Source of the DNA: Acidobacteriota bacterium
GTDB lineage: Bacteria; Acidobacteriota; Thermoanaerobaculia; Multivoradales; J023
Length of the DNA stretch: 34,870 nt
Direction: 5' to 3'
Assembly (NCBI GenBank): GCA_029263395.1
Contig: JAJCXO010000248.1
Location: 1 to 34,870 of the forward strand
Shown in pieces: positions 7,681-15,659 of this stretch. Below the pieces are notes generated by a model. That model had not been told where the DNA came from. It worked only from the letters and a program-made list of their open reading frames with translations, and did no database searches. Within the stretch, counting starts at the first letter, position 1. Each line of letters begins with the position of its first letter. The position numbers and the translations under genes are program-made.

Positions 7681-8307
7681 ATGAACAACACTTATCGCGT
7701 CGTCACCGCCTACAAGCGGCAGCAGCATTTCGATTTCTTCTCGAACTATCGCAATCCCTTTTACGCCACAACCTTCGAACTCGACATGACAGCACTCAAG
7801 GCCTTTACTGCGAAGCGTGGCTACCCGCTGTACGTCAACCTGTGTTACTTCGTCACCCGTGCGATGCGCGAGATCGAGGATTTTCGTTATCGCCTGCTCA
7901 ACGGTCAGCTGGTGCTCTACGAAGAGATTCATCCCGGCTCGACAGTGCCCGCCCCAGGCGGCCTCTTCAACTTCGCTTACTTCGAATACGATCCTGACGT
8001 CGCTACCTTCAACCGCCGTGCTCACGAGATCGCCAAAGCTGCTGAGCAGGGCGTCGAACTGCAAGATCCCCAACATCGTAACGGCGTCTGGTTCACGGCG
8101 TTACCCAAAGTCCCATTTACCAGCTTTACGCATGCCTCCAACCTGGCGACCGACACCGAGCCTCAGATCGCCTTTGGAAAATATCACGAGGCTGAAGGCA
8201 AGCTGTGGGTGCCGTTGGGCGTGCAAGTCAACCACATGTTGATCGACGGCAACGCTCTTGGTGAGCTTGTTGAGCGTACTCAGCGGTGGTTTAGCGAGCC
8301 AGCGTAG
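7681..8307 (+). CDS. Chloramphenicol acetyltransferase-fold protein
   Basis: A 208-residue protein matching the trimeric CAT family in length and order of blocks. The N-terminal block is RQQHFDFFSNYRNPFYATTFELD, where the family has HFxxFxxxxxPxYxxxxxxD. The FTSFTHA segment comes mid-protein, and the C-terminal active-site block is QVNHMLIDGNAL. The catalytic His (second His of the family HHxxxDG signature) is kept as His185 and Asp189 is present, but the first His is Asn184. Real CAT activity cannot be assumed; many chromosomal members acetylate unknown acceptors. The ATG at 7681 has AAGGAG 10 bases upstream. Only 37 bp separate it from the divergent phosphorylase start, so promoter elements must overlap coding sequence. 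Confidence 0.85.
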   Translation: MNNTYRVVTAYKRQQHFDFFSNYRNPFYATTFELDMTALKAFTAKRGYPLYVNLCYFVTRAMREIEDFRYRLLNGQLVLYEEIHPGSTVPAPGGLFNFAYFEYDPDVATFNRRAHEIAKAAEQGVELQDPQHRNGVWFTALPKVPFTSFTHASNLATDTEPQIAFGKYHEAEGKLWVPLGVQVNHMLIDGNALGELVERTQRWFSEPA

Positions 8308-8327
8308 CGGGAGTCGAGAGAGCCAAG

Positions 8328-8459
8328 TTGAATCGTTGGTTGCTCATTGCGGCTGCGGTTGGTATGGTGAACATATCGGATTCGGCCAACGAATCAACCG
8401 CTACTCTCCCGCCAGAGGCGACAGCTCAAACCCGTCCCTTCCCGCAGTCGAGTATCTAA
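8328..8459 (+). CDS. Possible small secreted or membrane-anchored peptide, 43 residues
   Basis: A short frame starts at TTG (8328) and ends at TAA (8457-8459), lying between the CAT-like gene and the RRM gene. The N-terminus LNRWLLIAAAVGM looks like a signal sequence (basic residue plus hydrophobic core). A Ser/Thr/Pro-rich tail follows, ending in FPQSSI. GGGAG and GAGAGAG lie upstream as weak ribosome-binding sequences. The start codon is non-standard and no family is recognised, so this is tentative. The rest of the 241-bp gap (8308-8548) shows no other feature. Confidence 0.3.
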   Translation: MNRWLLIAAAVGMVNISDSANESTATLPPEATAQTRPFPQSSI

Positions 8460-8548
8460 CGCTTCTTTTGCCCTCCCGTGGGCTCGGCCCCGTGTGGCCT
8501 AGCATCAATGTATTTTTCCCGCAACCAAGCGGACAGGAGACGTGAGTC

Positions 8549-8833
8549 ATGTCGAAGAAAATCTACGTAGGTAACTTGCCTTTCAGCGCGACCGAGGACG
8601 AGATCAGAGGTCTGTTCGGTGAATTTGGAACCGTCGATTCGGTTGCCCTGATCACCGATCGCGACACTGGTCGGCCGCGAGGCTTCGGCTTCGTCGAGAT
8701 GGAGAACGGTGCTGACGAGGCGATCCAGGCGCTCCACCAGAAGGATATGGACGGCCGGACCCTCAATGTGAATGAGGCACGCCCTCGCGGTGATCGCGGC
8801 GGTGATCGCGGCGGTTCGCGCGGCGGCTGGTAA
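8549..8833 (+). CDS. RRM-type RNA-binding protein with RGG tail
   Basis: A 94-residue protein with one RNA recognition motif. RNP2 is IYVGNL at residues 5-10 and RNP1 is RGFGFVEM at 44-51, with the aromatic residues that stack on RNA. The C-terminus RPRGDRGGDRGGSRGGW (from about residue 78) is a short RGG tail. The length and architecture match the bacterial Rbp family known from cyanobacteria and several other phyla. AGGAG at 8535-8539 precedes the ATG. A strong hairpin follows the stop, so it is probably monocistronic. Likely role: binding of single-stranded RNA, possibly as a cold-response chaperone, which is inferred from the family only. Confidence 0.93.
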   Translation: MSKKIYVGNLPFSATEDEIRGLFGEFGTVDSVALITDRDTGRPRGFGFVEMENGADEAIQALHQKDMDGRTLNVNEARPRGDRGGDRGGSRGGW

Positions 8834-8846
8834 GCAGTTGAGTACA

Positions 8847-8879
8847 AGCCAGAGGCCGGCCCTGGGCCGACCTCTGGCT
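8847..8879 (+). terminator. Strong hairpin downstream of the RRM gene
   Basis: A 15-bp stem with one C-A mismatch and a 3-base loop (CTG); the arms begin AGCCAGAGGCCGGCC and end GGCCGACCTCTGGCT. It starts 13 bases after the RRM stop. No U-run follows, so it may terminate inefficiently or protect the 3' end. Confidence 0.6.
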
Positions 8880-9004
8880 GGTCTCCGACAGCTCTGCGTC
8901 GTCCTGCACCAGCTGTCTCATTTCAGTCTGCGGATGATGTCCTCATCGAAAATCTGATTCCCGCAACCAACACAGCCTCTACGGCCGCGTATTGGAATCG
9001 CCTA

Positions 9005-9982
9005 TTGGCGCCGTACATGGTGCCAAATGCCGGCAAAGCACTCTTCCAGCTCCTGACTACCGGGACCTTATTTATTCTCGGTTGGTTGTTGATGCTCTGG
9101 AGCCTCGAGGTCTCGTATGGCCTCACTCTGCTCCTCGCCGTGCCGACCGCCGGCCTGCTGATTCGGCTCTTCATCTTTCAGCACGACTGTGGCCATGGAG
9201 CCTTCTTCTCATCTCGTCGTGCCAACGACACGGTTGGCTCCGTTATCGGGCTGTTGATCTTGACGCCCTACTACTACTGGCGCCGCACCCACGCCATCCA
9301 TCATGGTAGCTCTGGCGACCTCGATCGGCGGACGTTCGGGGACATCAGAACACTTACGGTGAGAGAGTATCTGGCCCTGACGCGCTGGCGGCAGTTTGGC
9401 TATCGGCTCTACCGCAGCCTACCGGTGCTGCTGGTCCTCGGGCCGGTCTATCAATTTCTCCTCAAGCATCGTTTGCCGCTCGACATTCCACGGAGCTGGA
9501 AGCGCGAGTGGGCCAGCATCTTGTGGACCGATCTCGTGATCCTCGGAGTGATCGTTGTGGCCTGGCTGACGATTGGAGTCGATCGTCTGCTCTTGGTACA
9601 TCTTCCGATTGTTCTCGTCGCTGCAGGGTTGGGGGTCTGGCTGTTCTACGTCCAACATCAGTTCGAGGATACCTATTGGCGGGAGCATCCACAGTGGGAC
9701 TTCCATCGCGCCGGTTTGGAAGGCAGCTCGCTCTACGATCTACCTGCGGTTCTGCATTGGTTTAGCGGCAACATCGGTTTCCACCACATCCATCACCTGT
9801 CGAGCCGGATTCCGAACTACCACCTGGAACGCTGCTTCCGTGAGAGGCCGGAGTTACAGGGCGTGACGCGGTTGAGCTTGCGGCAGAGTCTGAGTTGTGC
9901 CCGGTTGAAATTGTGGGATGCCGACCAAGGGAAGCTGGTGAGCTTCCGAAGCGTCGAGGCTCTGGCACAGCCCATGGCTTGA
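9005..9982 (+). CDS. Membrane fatty acid desaturase (start uncertain)
   Basis: Integral-membrane di-iron desaturase family, which introduces a double bond into an acyl chain of membrane lipid. The three histidine clusters are HDCGH at residues 60-64 (counted from 9005), HAIHH at 96-100 and HHIHH at about 260-264. Hydrophobic pairs flank them in the expected topology. No ATG or GTG exists in frame: 9005 is a TTG. The residues just upstream, AAYWNRLL then APY, look like the conserved N-terminus of the family, so translation probably begins earlier. In-frame candidates are CTG at 8954 or ATT at 8957. An ATG at 8934 is in another frame and stops at once, so a frameshift or sequencing error is also possible. 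The RRM terminator separates it from the upstream gene. Confidence 0.88.
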   Translation: MAPYMVPNAGKALFQLLTTGTLFILGWLLMLWSLEVSYGLTLLLAVPTAGLLIRLFIFQHDCGHGAFFSSRRANDTVGSVIGLLILTPYYYWRRTHAIHHGSSGDLDRRTFGDIRTLTVREYLALTRWRQFGYRLYRSLPVLLVLGPVYQFLLKHRLPLDIPRSWKREWASILWTDLVILGVIVVAWLTIGVDRLLLVHLPIVLVAAGLGVWLFYVQHQFEDTYWREHPQWDFHRAGLEGSSLYDLPAVLHWFSGNIGFHHIHHLSSRIPNYHLERCFRERPELQGVTRLSLRQSLSCARLKLWDADQGKLVSFRSVEALAQPMA

Positions 9983-9991
9983 AGATCCGTA

Positions 9992-10013
9992 GTGCAACCT
10001 CTGGCGGTTGTGC
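9992..10013 (+). terminator. Possible terminator hairpin after the desaturase
   Basis: GTGCAACC pairs with GGTTGTGC over 8 bp including two G-U pairs, with a 6-base loop, 9 bases after the stop. It has no T-run. The following 10014-10245 contains no supported gene or other recognised element. Confidence 0.35.
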
Positions 10014-10249
10014 TCCGCAGCTGTCGCGGCGAGGCTCAGGCCAACACCTGCATCACCACCGCCTGAGTTGACTCCTGGGTTGTGCACGAAGATCTGGCGA
10101 TGCTTGTGGTCGCGTGGCCGAGGTGTGCGCCTGGATGAGGCGGACACGACGCTGGCTGAGGCTCGTCAAGTTTAAGCATGGGCAGAAGATCTCCAACTTG
10201 CGGCTCGGGGAACCGGCTGCGTGAGCTCAACAACTAAAGAGATCAGAGT

Positions 10250-10640
10250 ACTTTGCCCTTTTGGACGTCAACGGGGTCAAGCGCAATGTGCGCTTTGCCT
10301 TTTCGGACTTCAAATGGGTCAAGCGAAACGAGTGTTTTGCCTTGATGAACTTCAACATGGTCAAGCACAATGTGCGCTTTGCCTTGATGGACTTCAACAT
10401 GGTCAAGCACAATGTGCGCTTTGCCTTGATGAGCCTCAACATGGTCAAGCGCAATGTGTACTTTGCCTTGATGAGCGTCAACATGGTCAAGCGCAACGTG
10501 TGTTTTGCCCTGATGAACGTCAAAAGGGTCAAGCGTAATGTGTGCTTTGCCTTGATGAACGTAAACTGGGTCAAGCGCAACGTGTGCTTTGCCCTGATGA
10601 ACGTCAAAAGGGTCAAGCGTGACTTGTGCTTGACCTGAGT
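10250..10640. repeat. 42-bp tandem repeat array, about nine copies
   Basis: GTCAAGC recurs with an exact 42-bp period at 10276, 10318, 10360, 10402, 10444, 10486, 10528, 10570 and 10612. A partial unit precedes and a decayed one ends the array. Conserved cores are GTCAAGCGCAATGTG and TTTGCCTTGATGAAC. Units 6 and 8 differ at a single base (TGT/TGC), suggesting block duplication. The period is a multiple of three and the unit lacks stops in most frames, so long frames appear on both strands (for example 10261-10638 plus and 10227-10685 minus). None has a convincing ribosome-binding site or a clear synonymous bias. The array lies between two convergent genes and is visibly less GC-rich than its surroundings. 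The last unit carries an inverted pair, GGTCAAGC and GCTTGACC, at 10611-10635. Confidence 0.95.
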
Positions 10641-10709
10641 CAAGAAGGATGCGGAAAAACGACCGTTCCAGATGACACAAGCCACGGGCTGCTTAGAGGT
10701 TGTAGCCGC

Positions 10710-11432
10710 TTACGGCGCCCACCACACCTCGACGCGACCGGACCGTAATACTGCCCGGATCGGTAGCTCTTCCGCTTGGCCGTGCTGTAAGGCCCGCTGG
10801 TAAACCTGCCACTTCTGCTCGCCGGTGATGTGGAGAATCAGCCGCCGACTATCGAGCAGTGCCTTCAGGGTGAGACTCATACGAGGATGGGGTGCGTCCG
10901 GTGGACGGACGGCGAGGCACGTATCCTCCGACGTGAGGTCGAGTCCGGCGGGGAGCTCGGGTGCGTCAGGGAACAGAGAGGCCGTGTGGCCGTCGCCTCC
11001 CATCCCCAGGACAACCACATCAAAGGGTCGGGAGATTGCCGCCAAGGCCTGTTCGCAGGGTTTACGCCCTTGTTCTGGCGTCTCCTCGGGGGTCTTGAGG
11101 CCGATGAGCGTCGCCTTGGACGCTTTGCCGGTGATGAGCGTTCGCCGGACTAGACGTTCGTTCGAGGCTTCATGCTCGGTGGGTACCCAGCGCTCATCCG
11201 CTAAGGTGACGGTGACTTGATCCCAGCCAAGGGATTCTCTACTGAGGCCCGCAAAGAAGGGTTGCGGGGTCGAGCCGCCAGAGACGACGAGGCTGGCGGC
11301 TCCACGTTCGGCGATGGCGGTGCGCAGATCGTCCGCTACCTGGCCGGCGAGAGCGGCGGCCAGGGTGTGGCGGTCTGAGTAGCGGTGCACGGCTGGAATC
11401 GAGTCAGGATTCAGAGTCGACGTGGTGTTCAT
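10710..11432 (-). CDS. 6-phosphogluconolactonase
   Basis: Hydrolyses 6-phosphogluconolactone to 6-phosphogluconate, the second step of the oxidative branch. The protein is 240 residues from the ATG at 11432, a typical size, with family blocks VSGGSTP, TLADERWVP and GMGGDGHTASLFP. The open frame continues to 11603, but that part overlaps zwf extensively and is not conserved in character. Starting at 11432 leaves a 29-bp overlap with the 3' end of zwf, consistent with coupled translation. It is third in the eda-zwf-pgl operon. Cytoplasmic. Confidence 0.93.
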   Translation of the reverse strand: MNTTSTLNPDSIPAVHRYSDRHTLAAALAGQVADDLRTAIAERGAASLVVSGGSTPQPFFAGLSRESLGWDQVTVTLADERWVPTEHEASNERLVRRTLITGKASKATLIGLKTPEETPEQGRKPCEQALAAISRPFDVVVLGMGGDGHTASLFPDAPELPAGLDLTSEDTCLAVRPPDAPHPRMSLTLKALLDSRRLILHITGEQKWQVYQRALQHGQAEELPIRAVLRSGRVEVWWAP

Positions 11433-12894
11433 ACCAGGACCGTCCATCACGTTCGAGCAAGGCGATTGACTTTGGGGGACCCCAGGTGCCGGCATTGTAG
11501 GAGCGGGGACGACCACCGAGCTCCTGCCAACCGTCGAGGATCGGCTCGACCCATGTCCAGGCGGCTTCGACCTCGGTGCGATGCATGAAGAGGGTGGTGA
11601 CACCGCGGATAACGTCGAGCAAAAGACGTTCGTAGGCCTGGAAGGTGTGGCCGCCGGGGCGATCCGCCAAGTTGAGATTGAGCTCCTCGCGCTCCAAGAT
11701 CATGCGAGGCCCTGGCCGCTTGGTCATCAGGCCAAGCTTGATGAACTCGTCGGGTTGCAACCGGATTACCAGACGGTTGGGCTGGATTGCGCGTGAACGG
11801 CTTTTGAACAGTTGATGTGGCACTTGCTTGAACTGGATGACGATCTCCGAGACGCGATGCCCCATCCGTTTGCCGGTGCGGAGGTAAAAGGGCACTCCTG
11901 CCCAGCGCCAGTTATCGATCTCGGCCTTGATTGCCACGAAGGTTTCGGTGGTCGAATTCTTGGCCACATCGGGTTCGTCCAGGTAGCCGACCACGGTCTC
12001 GCCAGCGATTGCCCCTAGCCGGTAAGCGCCGCGGACGGTTTTCTGTTCAATCTCCTCAATCTCTTCGAGGTTGAACGGGCGCAGGGCGCGCAGTACCTTG
12101 ATCTTCTCATCGCGGATCATGTCCTGCTCGAGCTGTGCAGGAGGCTCCATGGCAGTGAGGCAGAGCAGCTGCAGGAGGTGATTCTGGATCATGTCCCGCA
12201 TCGCACCGGATTTGTCGTAGTAGCCGCCGCGGCCTTCGACGCCGAGGGTCTCGGCGGCGGTGATCTGGACGTGATCGATGTGCTCGGAACGCCACATCGG
12301 CTCGAACAGGATGTTGCCGAACCGAAGCGCCATCAGATTCTGGACGGTCTCCTTGCCGAGATAGTGATCGATGCGGAAGATCTGATGCTCTTCGAACGCC
12401 TCGCCGACGCTGGAATTGATGGCGGCGGCAGATTGTAGATCGGTGCCGATCGGCTTTTCGAGCACGATGCGAGAGGTGGGGGTCACCAACCCGGCGGCGT
12501 GGATCGCCCGGCTGATCGCGCCGTAAAGCGTCGGAGAAGTTGCGAGGTAGAACACCCGCACCCGGTCCCCGCCGTCTGCCAGCCGCTTGGCGAGTTCGTT
12601 ATAGGTGGTCGCGTCGGTGGCGTCGACGGTCACGTAGTCGAGCCGTTCGGTGAAGCTCGCCCAATCCTCGGTGGTCAGCTCGTCGGCTTCGATGTGGCGC
12701 TTGGCGCTGGTGCCGGCTTGCTCGATAAAGCTGTCGCGATTCCCTTCTTGACGTGAAACCGCGAAGATGCGGCCTTGGGACGAGATCTCGCCGTATTTGT
12801 GCAGGAAGTACAGGGCTGGCAAAAGCTTGCGGCGACCCAGATCGCCGGTAGCCCCGACCACGACCATGTCGAACGGAATATCGGATTTGGTCAT
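11404..12894 (-). CDS. Glucose-6-phosphate 1-dehydrogenase
   Basis: Oxidises glucose-6-phosphate to 6-phosphogluconolactone with NADP or NAD. The protein is 496 residues from the ATG at 12894 (MTKSDIPFD), the normal family length. The N-terminal nucleotide-binding motif GATGDLGRRKL is at residues 14-24. The active-site block RIDHYLGKE, with the catalytic Asp-His pair, lies near residue 195, and EKPIGTDL precedes it. The ATG overlaps the eda stop as ATGA. The longer frame to 12981 would overlap eda and is rejected. It makes NADPH and feeds the Entner-Doudoroff enzymes encoded on either side. Confidence 0.96.
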   Translation of the reverse strand: MTKSDIPFDMVVVGATGDLGRRKLLPALYFLHKYGEISSQGRIFAVSRQEGNRDSFIEQAGTSAKRHIEADELTTEDWASFTERLDYVTVDATDATTYNELAKRLADGGDRVRVFYLATSPTLYGAISRAIHAAGLVTPTSRIVLEKPIGTDLQSAAAINSSVGEAFEEHQIFRIDHYLGKETVQNLMALRFGNILFEPMWRSEHIDHVQITAAETLGVEGRGGYYDKSGAMRDMIQNHLLQLLCLTAMEPPAQLEQDMIRDEKIKVLRALRPFNLEEIEEIEQKTVRGAYRLGAIAGETVVGYLDEPDVAKNSTTETFVAIKAEIDNWRWAGVPFYLRTGKRMGHRVSEIVIQFKQVPHQLFKSRSRAIQPNRLVIRLQPDEFIKLGLMTKRPGPRMILEREELNLNLADRPGGHTFQAYERLLLDVIRGVTTLFMHRTEVEAAWTWVEPILDGWQELGGRPRSYNAGTWGPPKSIALLERDGRSWYEHHVDSES

Positions 12895-13502
12895 GATGCG
12901 TCTCGAGCGAGCTCCGTGATGCGTGTCCAGTTGGCTGCTGCAACCTCGGCGCCAGGTGCGACCCACGAACCGCCAACGCACAGGACGTTGGGCAGGGCCA
13001 AGTAGTCGCGGAAGTTCGAAGCCTTTAAGCCACCGGTAGGGCAGAAGGCGAGCTCTGGCAAGGGGCCGTACATCGATTTCAGCAGGCCGATGCCGCCCGC
13101 GGACTCTGCCGGAAACAGTTTCAGGGTGTCGAAGCCCTGTTCCCGAGCAACCAGAGCTTCGGTAGGTGTCATGACGCCAGGTAGGAATGGCATTTCGACG
13201 GAGCGCGCCGCGTCGGCCAGCTCACGGGTCAACCCGGGGCTGACTGCAAACTTACCACCGGCTCGGCTGACCCGTTGGAAGTCGCTCGGTCGGGTGACGG
13301 TGCCGGCGCCGACGATCACTTCCGGGACCTGGGCGGCGATCCACCGGATGGCCTCGACGGCGACGTCAGTGCGCAACGTCACCTCCAGCACCGACAACCC
13401 ACCGGCTGCTAGGGCGCGGGCCAGCGGCACTGCATGGTCGAGGTCGCTGATCTTGAGCACCGGTAAAACCCGGGCTTGGCGAAGGATGTCACGGATTTGC
13501 AA
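12891..13502 (-). CDS. 2-dehydro-3-deoxy-phosphogluconate (KDPG) aldolase
   Basis: Cleaves KDPG to pyruvate and glyceraldehyde-3-phosphate. The protein is 203 residues, close to the family norm of about 210. Class I aldolase residues are visible: Glu40 in LEVTLRT, GAGTV at 65-69, the Schiff-base Lys128 in KLFPAE, and CPTGG for the phosphate site. It starts at TTG (13500-13502), supported by AGGAG nine bases upstream and the lack of any alternative. It is first gene of a minus-strand operon with zwf (ATGA overlap) and pgl, divergent from edd. A LacI-type palindrome sits directly upstream of its ribosome-binding site. Confidence 0.96.
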   Translation of the reverse strand: MQIRDILRQARVLPVLKISDLDHAVPLARALAAGGLSVLEVTLRTDVAVEAIRWIAAQVPEVIVGAGTVTRPSDFQRVSRAGGKFAVSPGLTRELADAARSVEMPFLPGVMTPTEALVAREQGFDTLKLFPAESAGGIGLLKSMYGPLPELAFCPTGGLKASNFRDYLALPNVLCVGGSWVAPGAEVAAANWTRITELARDAS

Positions 13503-13524
13503 AGCTGAAATCTCCTGGTGGGGG

Positions 13525-13534
13525 CAAGCGCTTG
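13525..13534. promoter_or_regulatory. Candidate LacI-family operator between eda and edd
   Basis: CAAGCGCTTG is a perfect 10-bp palindrome with the central CG and AA..TT flanks typical of LacI-family operators (for example the catabolite-response-type core AAGCGCTT). It lies in the 90-bp divergent gap, 9 bases upstream of the eda AGGAG and about 60 bp from the edd start. One repressor could therefore control both directions. No LacI regulator gene is in the window. Confidence 0.5.
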
Positions 13535-13592
13535 AGCCCTATTCAATCGATTTAGGAAGCATCATGGCTCAGATTGGATACGATAGTCGATT

Positions 13593-15446
13593 ATGAGCTC
13601 TTACGAAACCAATCCGCCTGACGCCAGTCGGTTCGATACCGACCGGCTCGATGCTACCGTCCTGCGCGTTAGCGAGCGACTCCGTGACCGTAGTCAAACA
13701 TCCCGTCAGGCCTACCTTGCCAAGATCCGTCGAGCGGCTGCCAGCGGTCCGCAGCGGCAGCGGCTGTCATGTTCCAATTTGGCCCACGGCTTCGCGGCCT
13801 GTGAGCTGGGCGACAAGAGTGCCCTCAAAGATACCGATCGCCCCAACATTGCGATCGTCTCGGCCTACAATGACATGCTCTCGGCTCACCAACCGTTTGC
13901 CACTTATCCGGACCAGATTAAAGCCGCAGTCCGTGAGGTGGGCGCAGTGGCGCAAGTGGCGGGGGGCGTGCCGGCGATGTGCGACGGTGTGACGCAGGGG
14001 CAGCCAGGGATGGAGCTGTCGTTGTGGAGTCGCGACGTGATTGCGATGTCGACCGCGATCGCCTTGTCGCACGATATGTTCGACGGCGCGATCTGCCTCG
14101 GGGTCTGCGACAAGATTGTGCCAGGCTTGTTGATCGGTGCGTTGTCCTTCGGTCATCTACCGGTGGTGTTCCTACCCGCCGGCCCGATGCCCTCTGGGCT
14201 CTCGAACAAAGAAAAGGCACGGGTGCGTCAGCTGCACGCCGAAGGCAAGCTGTCCAAGAAAGAGCTGCTCGACTCCGAGTCGGCGGCCTACCATGCGCCG
14301 GGCACCTGCACCTTCTACGGCACCGCCAACAGCAACCAGATGTTTATGGAGCTGATGGGGCTGCATCTGCCAGGGGCGTCGTTTCCCAACCCGGCAACAC
14401 CGCTGCGTGAGGCGATGACCACCGCCTCGGCCCAGCAGCTGGTGCGGCTCACCGCTGCCGGCGAGACACCGACGCCGCTCGGCGAGATCGTCGACGAGCG
14501 CGCGATCGTCAACGCGATCGTCGGCTTGTTGGCCACCGGTGGCTCGACCAATCACACCATTCACCTAGTGGCGATTGCGCGTGCCGCCGGCATCGTGATC
14601 GACTGGCAGGACTTCGACGACTTGTCGGCGGTGGTGCCGTTGCTCACCCGGGTCTACCCCAACGGCCCGGCAGACGTCAATCATTTCCATCAAGCCGGTG
14701 GCTTGGGTTACTTGATCGGCCAACTGATCGACGCCGGGCTGGTGCACTCGAATGTTCGAACAGTGTCTGGTCAGAGTCTCGATGCCTATCGCACAGAAGC
14801 GCAGTTGGTGGACGGCAAGCTGTCTTGGACCGCGGGTCGCGAGGCCAGCGGTGATGAAGACATCGTGCGGCCTGCTTCTCGCCCGTTCCAGGCGACCGGA
14901 GGGCTGCGCCTGCTCCACGGTAATCTTGGCCGGGCGGTTGCTAAGATTTCAGCGGTCAAGCCCGAGCACCGTAGAATCGAGGCTCCGGCAGTCGTATTCG
15001 ATCATCAGGACGAGCTGGCCAAAGCTTTCCAAGCCGGTGAGCTCAATCGAGACTTTATCGCCGTGATGCGCTTCCAAGGGCCACGAGCCAACGGTATGCC
15101 GGAGCTCCACAAGCTGATGCCGCCCCTCGGCGTTTTGCAAGACCGCGGCTTCAAGGTTGGTTTGGTCACCGATGGACGGTTGTCAGGGGCCTCCGGTAAG
15201 GTCACCTCGGCGATCCACGTATCGCCCGAAGCCGCCGTTGACGGTGCGTTGGCGCGGCTGCGGACCGGCGATCTGATCACCCTCGATCCAGAGAACGGCG
15301 TCCTCGAAGCGCGGGTCGATCTAACGACCCGCGAACCCGCGTCGCCAGATCTCACGGAGGCCCACCAAGGCTTGGGACGCGAGTTGTTCAGAGCCTTCCG
15401 TGCCACCGCCACCAGTGCCGAGGAAGGTGCGATGAGTTTTGGCTAG
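13593..15446 (+). CDS. Phosphogluconate dehydratase
   Basis: Dehydrates 6-phosphogluconate to KDPG; an iron-sulfur enzyme of the IlvD/Edd family. The 617 residues match E. coli Edd closely from about residue 23 onward. Blocks seen are [68 protein letters not shown] and [12 protein letters not shown]; cysteines in the second to fourth blocks are the expected cluster ligands. The N-terminus is about 20 residues longer than E. coli Edd. The ATG at 13593 has no clear Shine-Dalgarno. It is divergent from eda-zwf-pgl and completes the pathway. Confidence 0.97.
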   Translation: MSSYETNPPDASRFDTDRLDATVLRVSERLRDRSQTSRQAYLAKIRRAAASGPQRQRLSCSNLAHGFAACELGDKSALKDTDRPNIAIVSAYNDMLSAHQPFATYPDQIKAAVREVGAVAQVAGGVPAMCDGVTQGQPGMELSLWSRDVIAMSTAIALSHDMFDGAICLGVCDKIVPGLLIGALSFGHLPVVFLPAGPMPSGLSNKEKARVRQLHAEGKLSKKELLDSESAAYHAPGTCTFYGTANSNQMFMELMGLHLPGASFPNPATPLREAMTTASAQQLVRLTAAGETPTPLGEIVDERAIVNAIVGLLATGGSTNHTIHLVAIARAAGIVIDWQDFDDLSAVVPLLTRVYPNGPADVNHFHQAGGLGYLIGQLIDAGLVHSNVRTVSGQSLDAYRTEAQLVDGKLSWTAGREASGDEDIVRPASRPFQATGGLRLLHGNLGRAVAKISAVKPEHRRIEAPAVVFDHQDELAKAFQAGELNRDFIAVMRFQGPRANGMPELHKLMPPLGVLQDRGFKVGLVTDGRLSGASGKVTSAIHVSPEAAVDGALARLRTGDLITLDPENGVLEARVDLTTREPASPDLTEAHQGLGRELFRAFRATATSAEEGAMSFG

Positions 15447-15489
15447 CAAGATCCAATCTACAAACGCCTCGAGAGCTCGGTCGATCTTG
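15447..15489 (+). terminator. Possible terminator structure after edd
   Basis: CAAGATC, immediately after the edd stop, pairs with GATCTTG (7 bp), with a small inner CGAG/CTCG stem in the loop. There is no T-run. The remainder of the 213-bp gap to 15659 shows nothing further. Confidence 0.35.
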
Positions 15490-15659
15490 TGGGCTGCGCC
15501 GCCGCTCCAGAACTCGCCGGATCTCTTGCAGTCTGCCTAAGTTATGGTGGTGCTATCGGATACGAGATGCGAACAGGTGCGAAGCTCAAACATGCTCGCT
15601 GCTTGCTCGCTCCACACGACCTCCCTCCCTGAGCCGAAAATGGCAAAACGAGACGGGAT

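Noticed and set aside
10250-10640. CRISPR array
   Set aside because: Copies are head-to-tail with no unique spacers and no cas genes nearby.
10227-10685. Long frames on both strands across the 42-bp array as repeat proteins
   Set aside because: The 42-bp unit contains few stops in any frame, so several frames stay open automatically. There is no ribosome-binding site, the position is between convergent genes, and no frame shows a clear excess of synonymous change.
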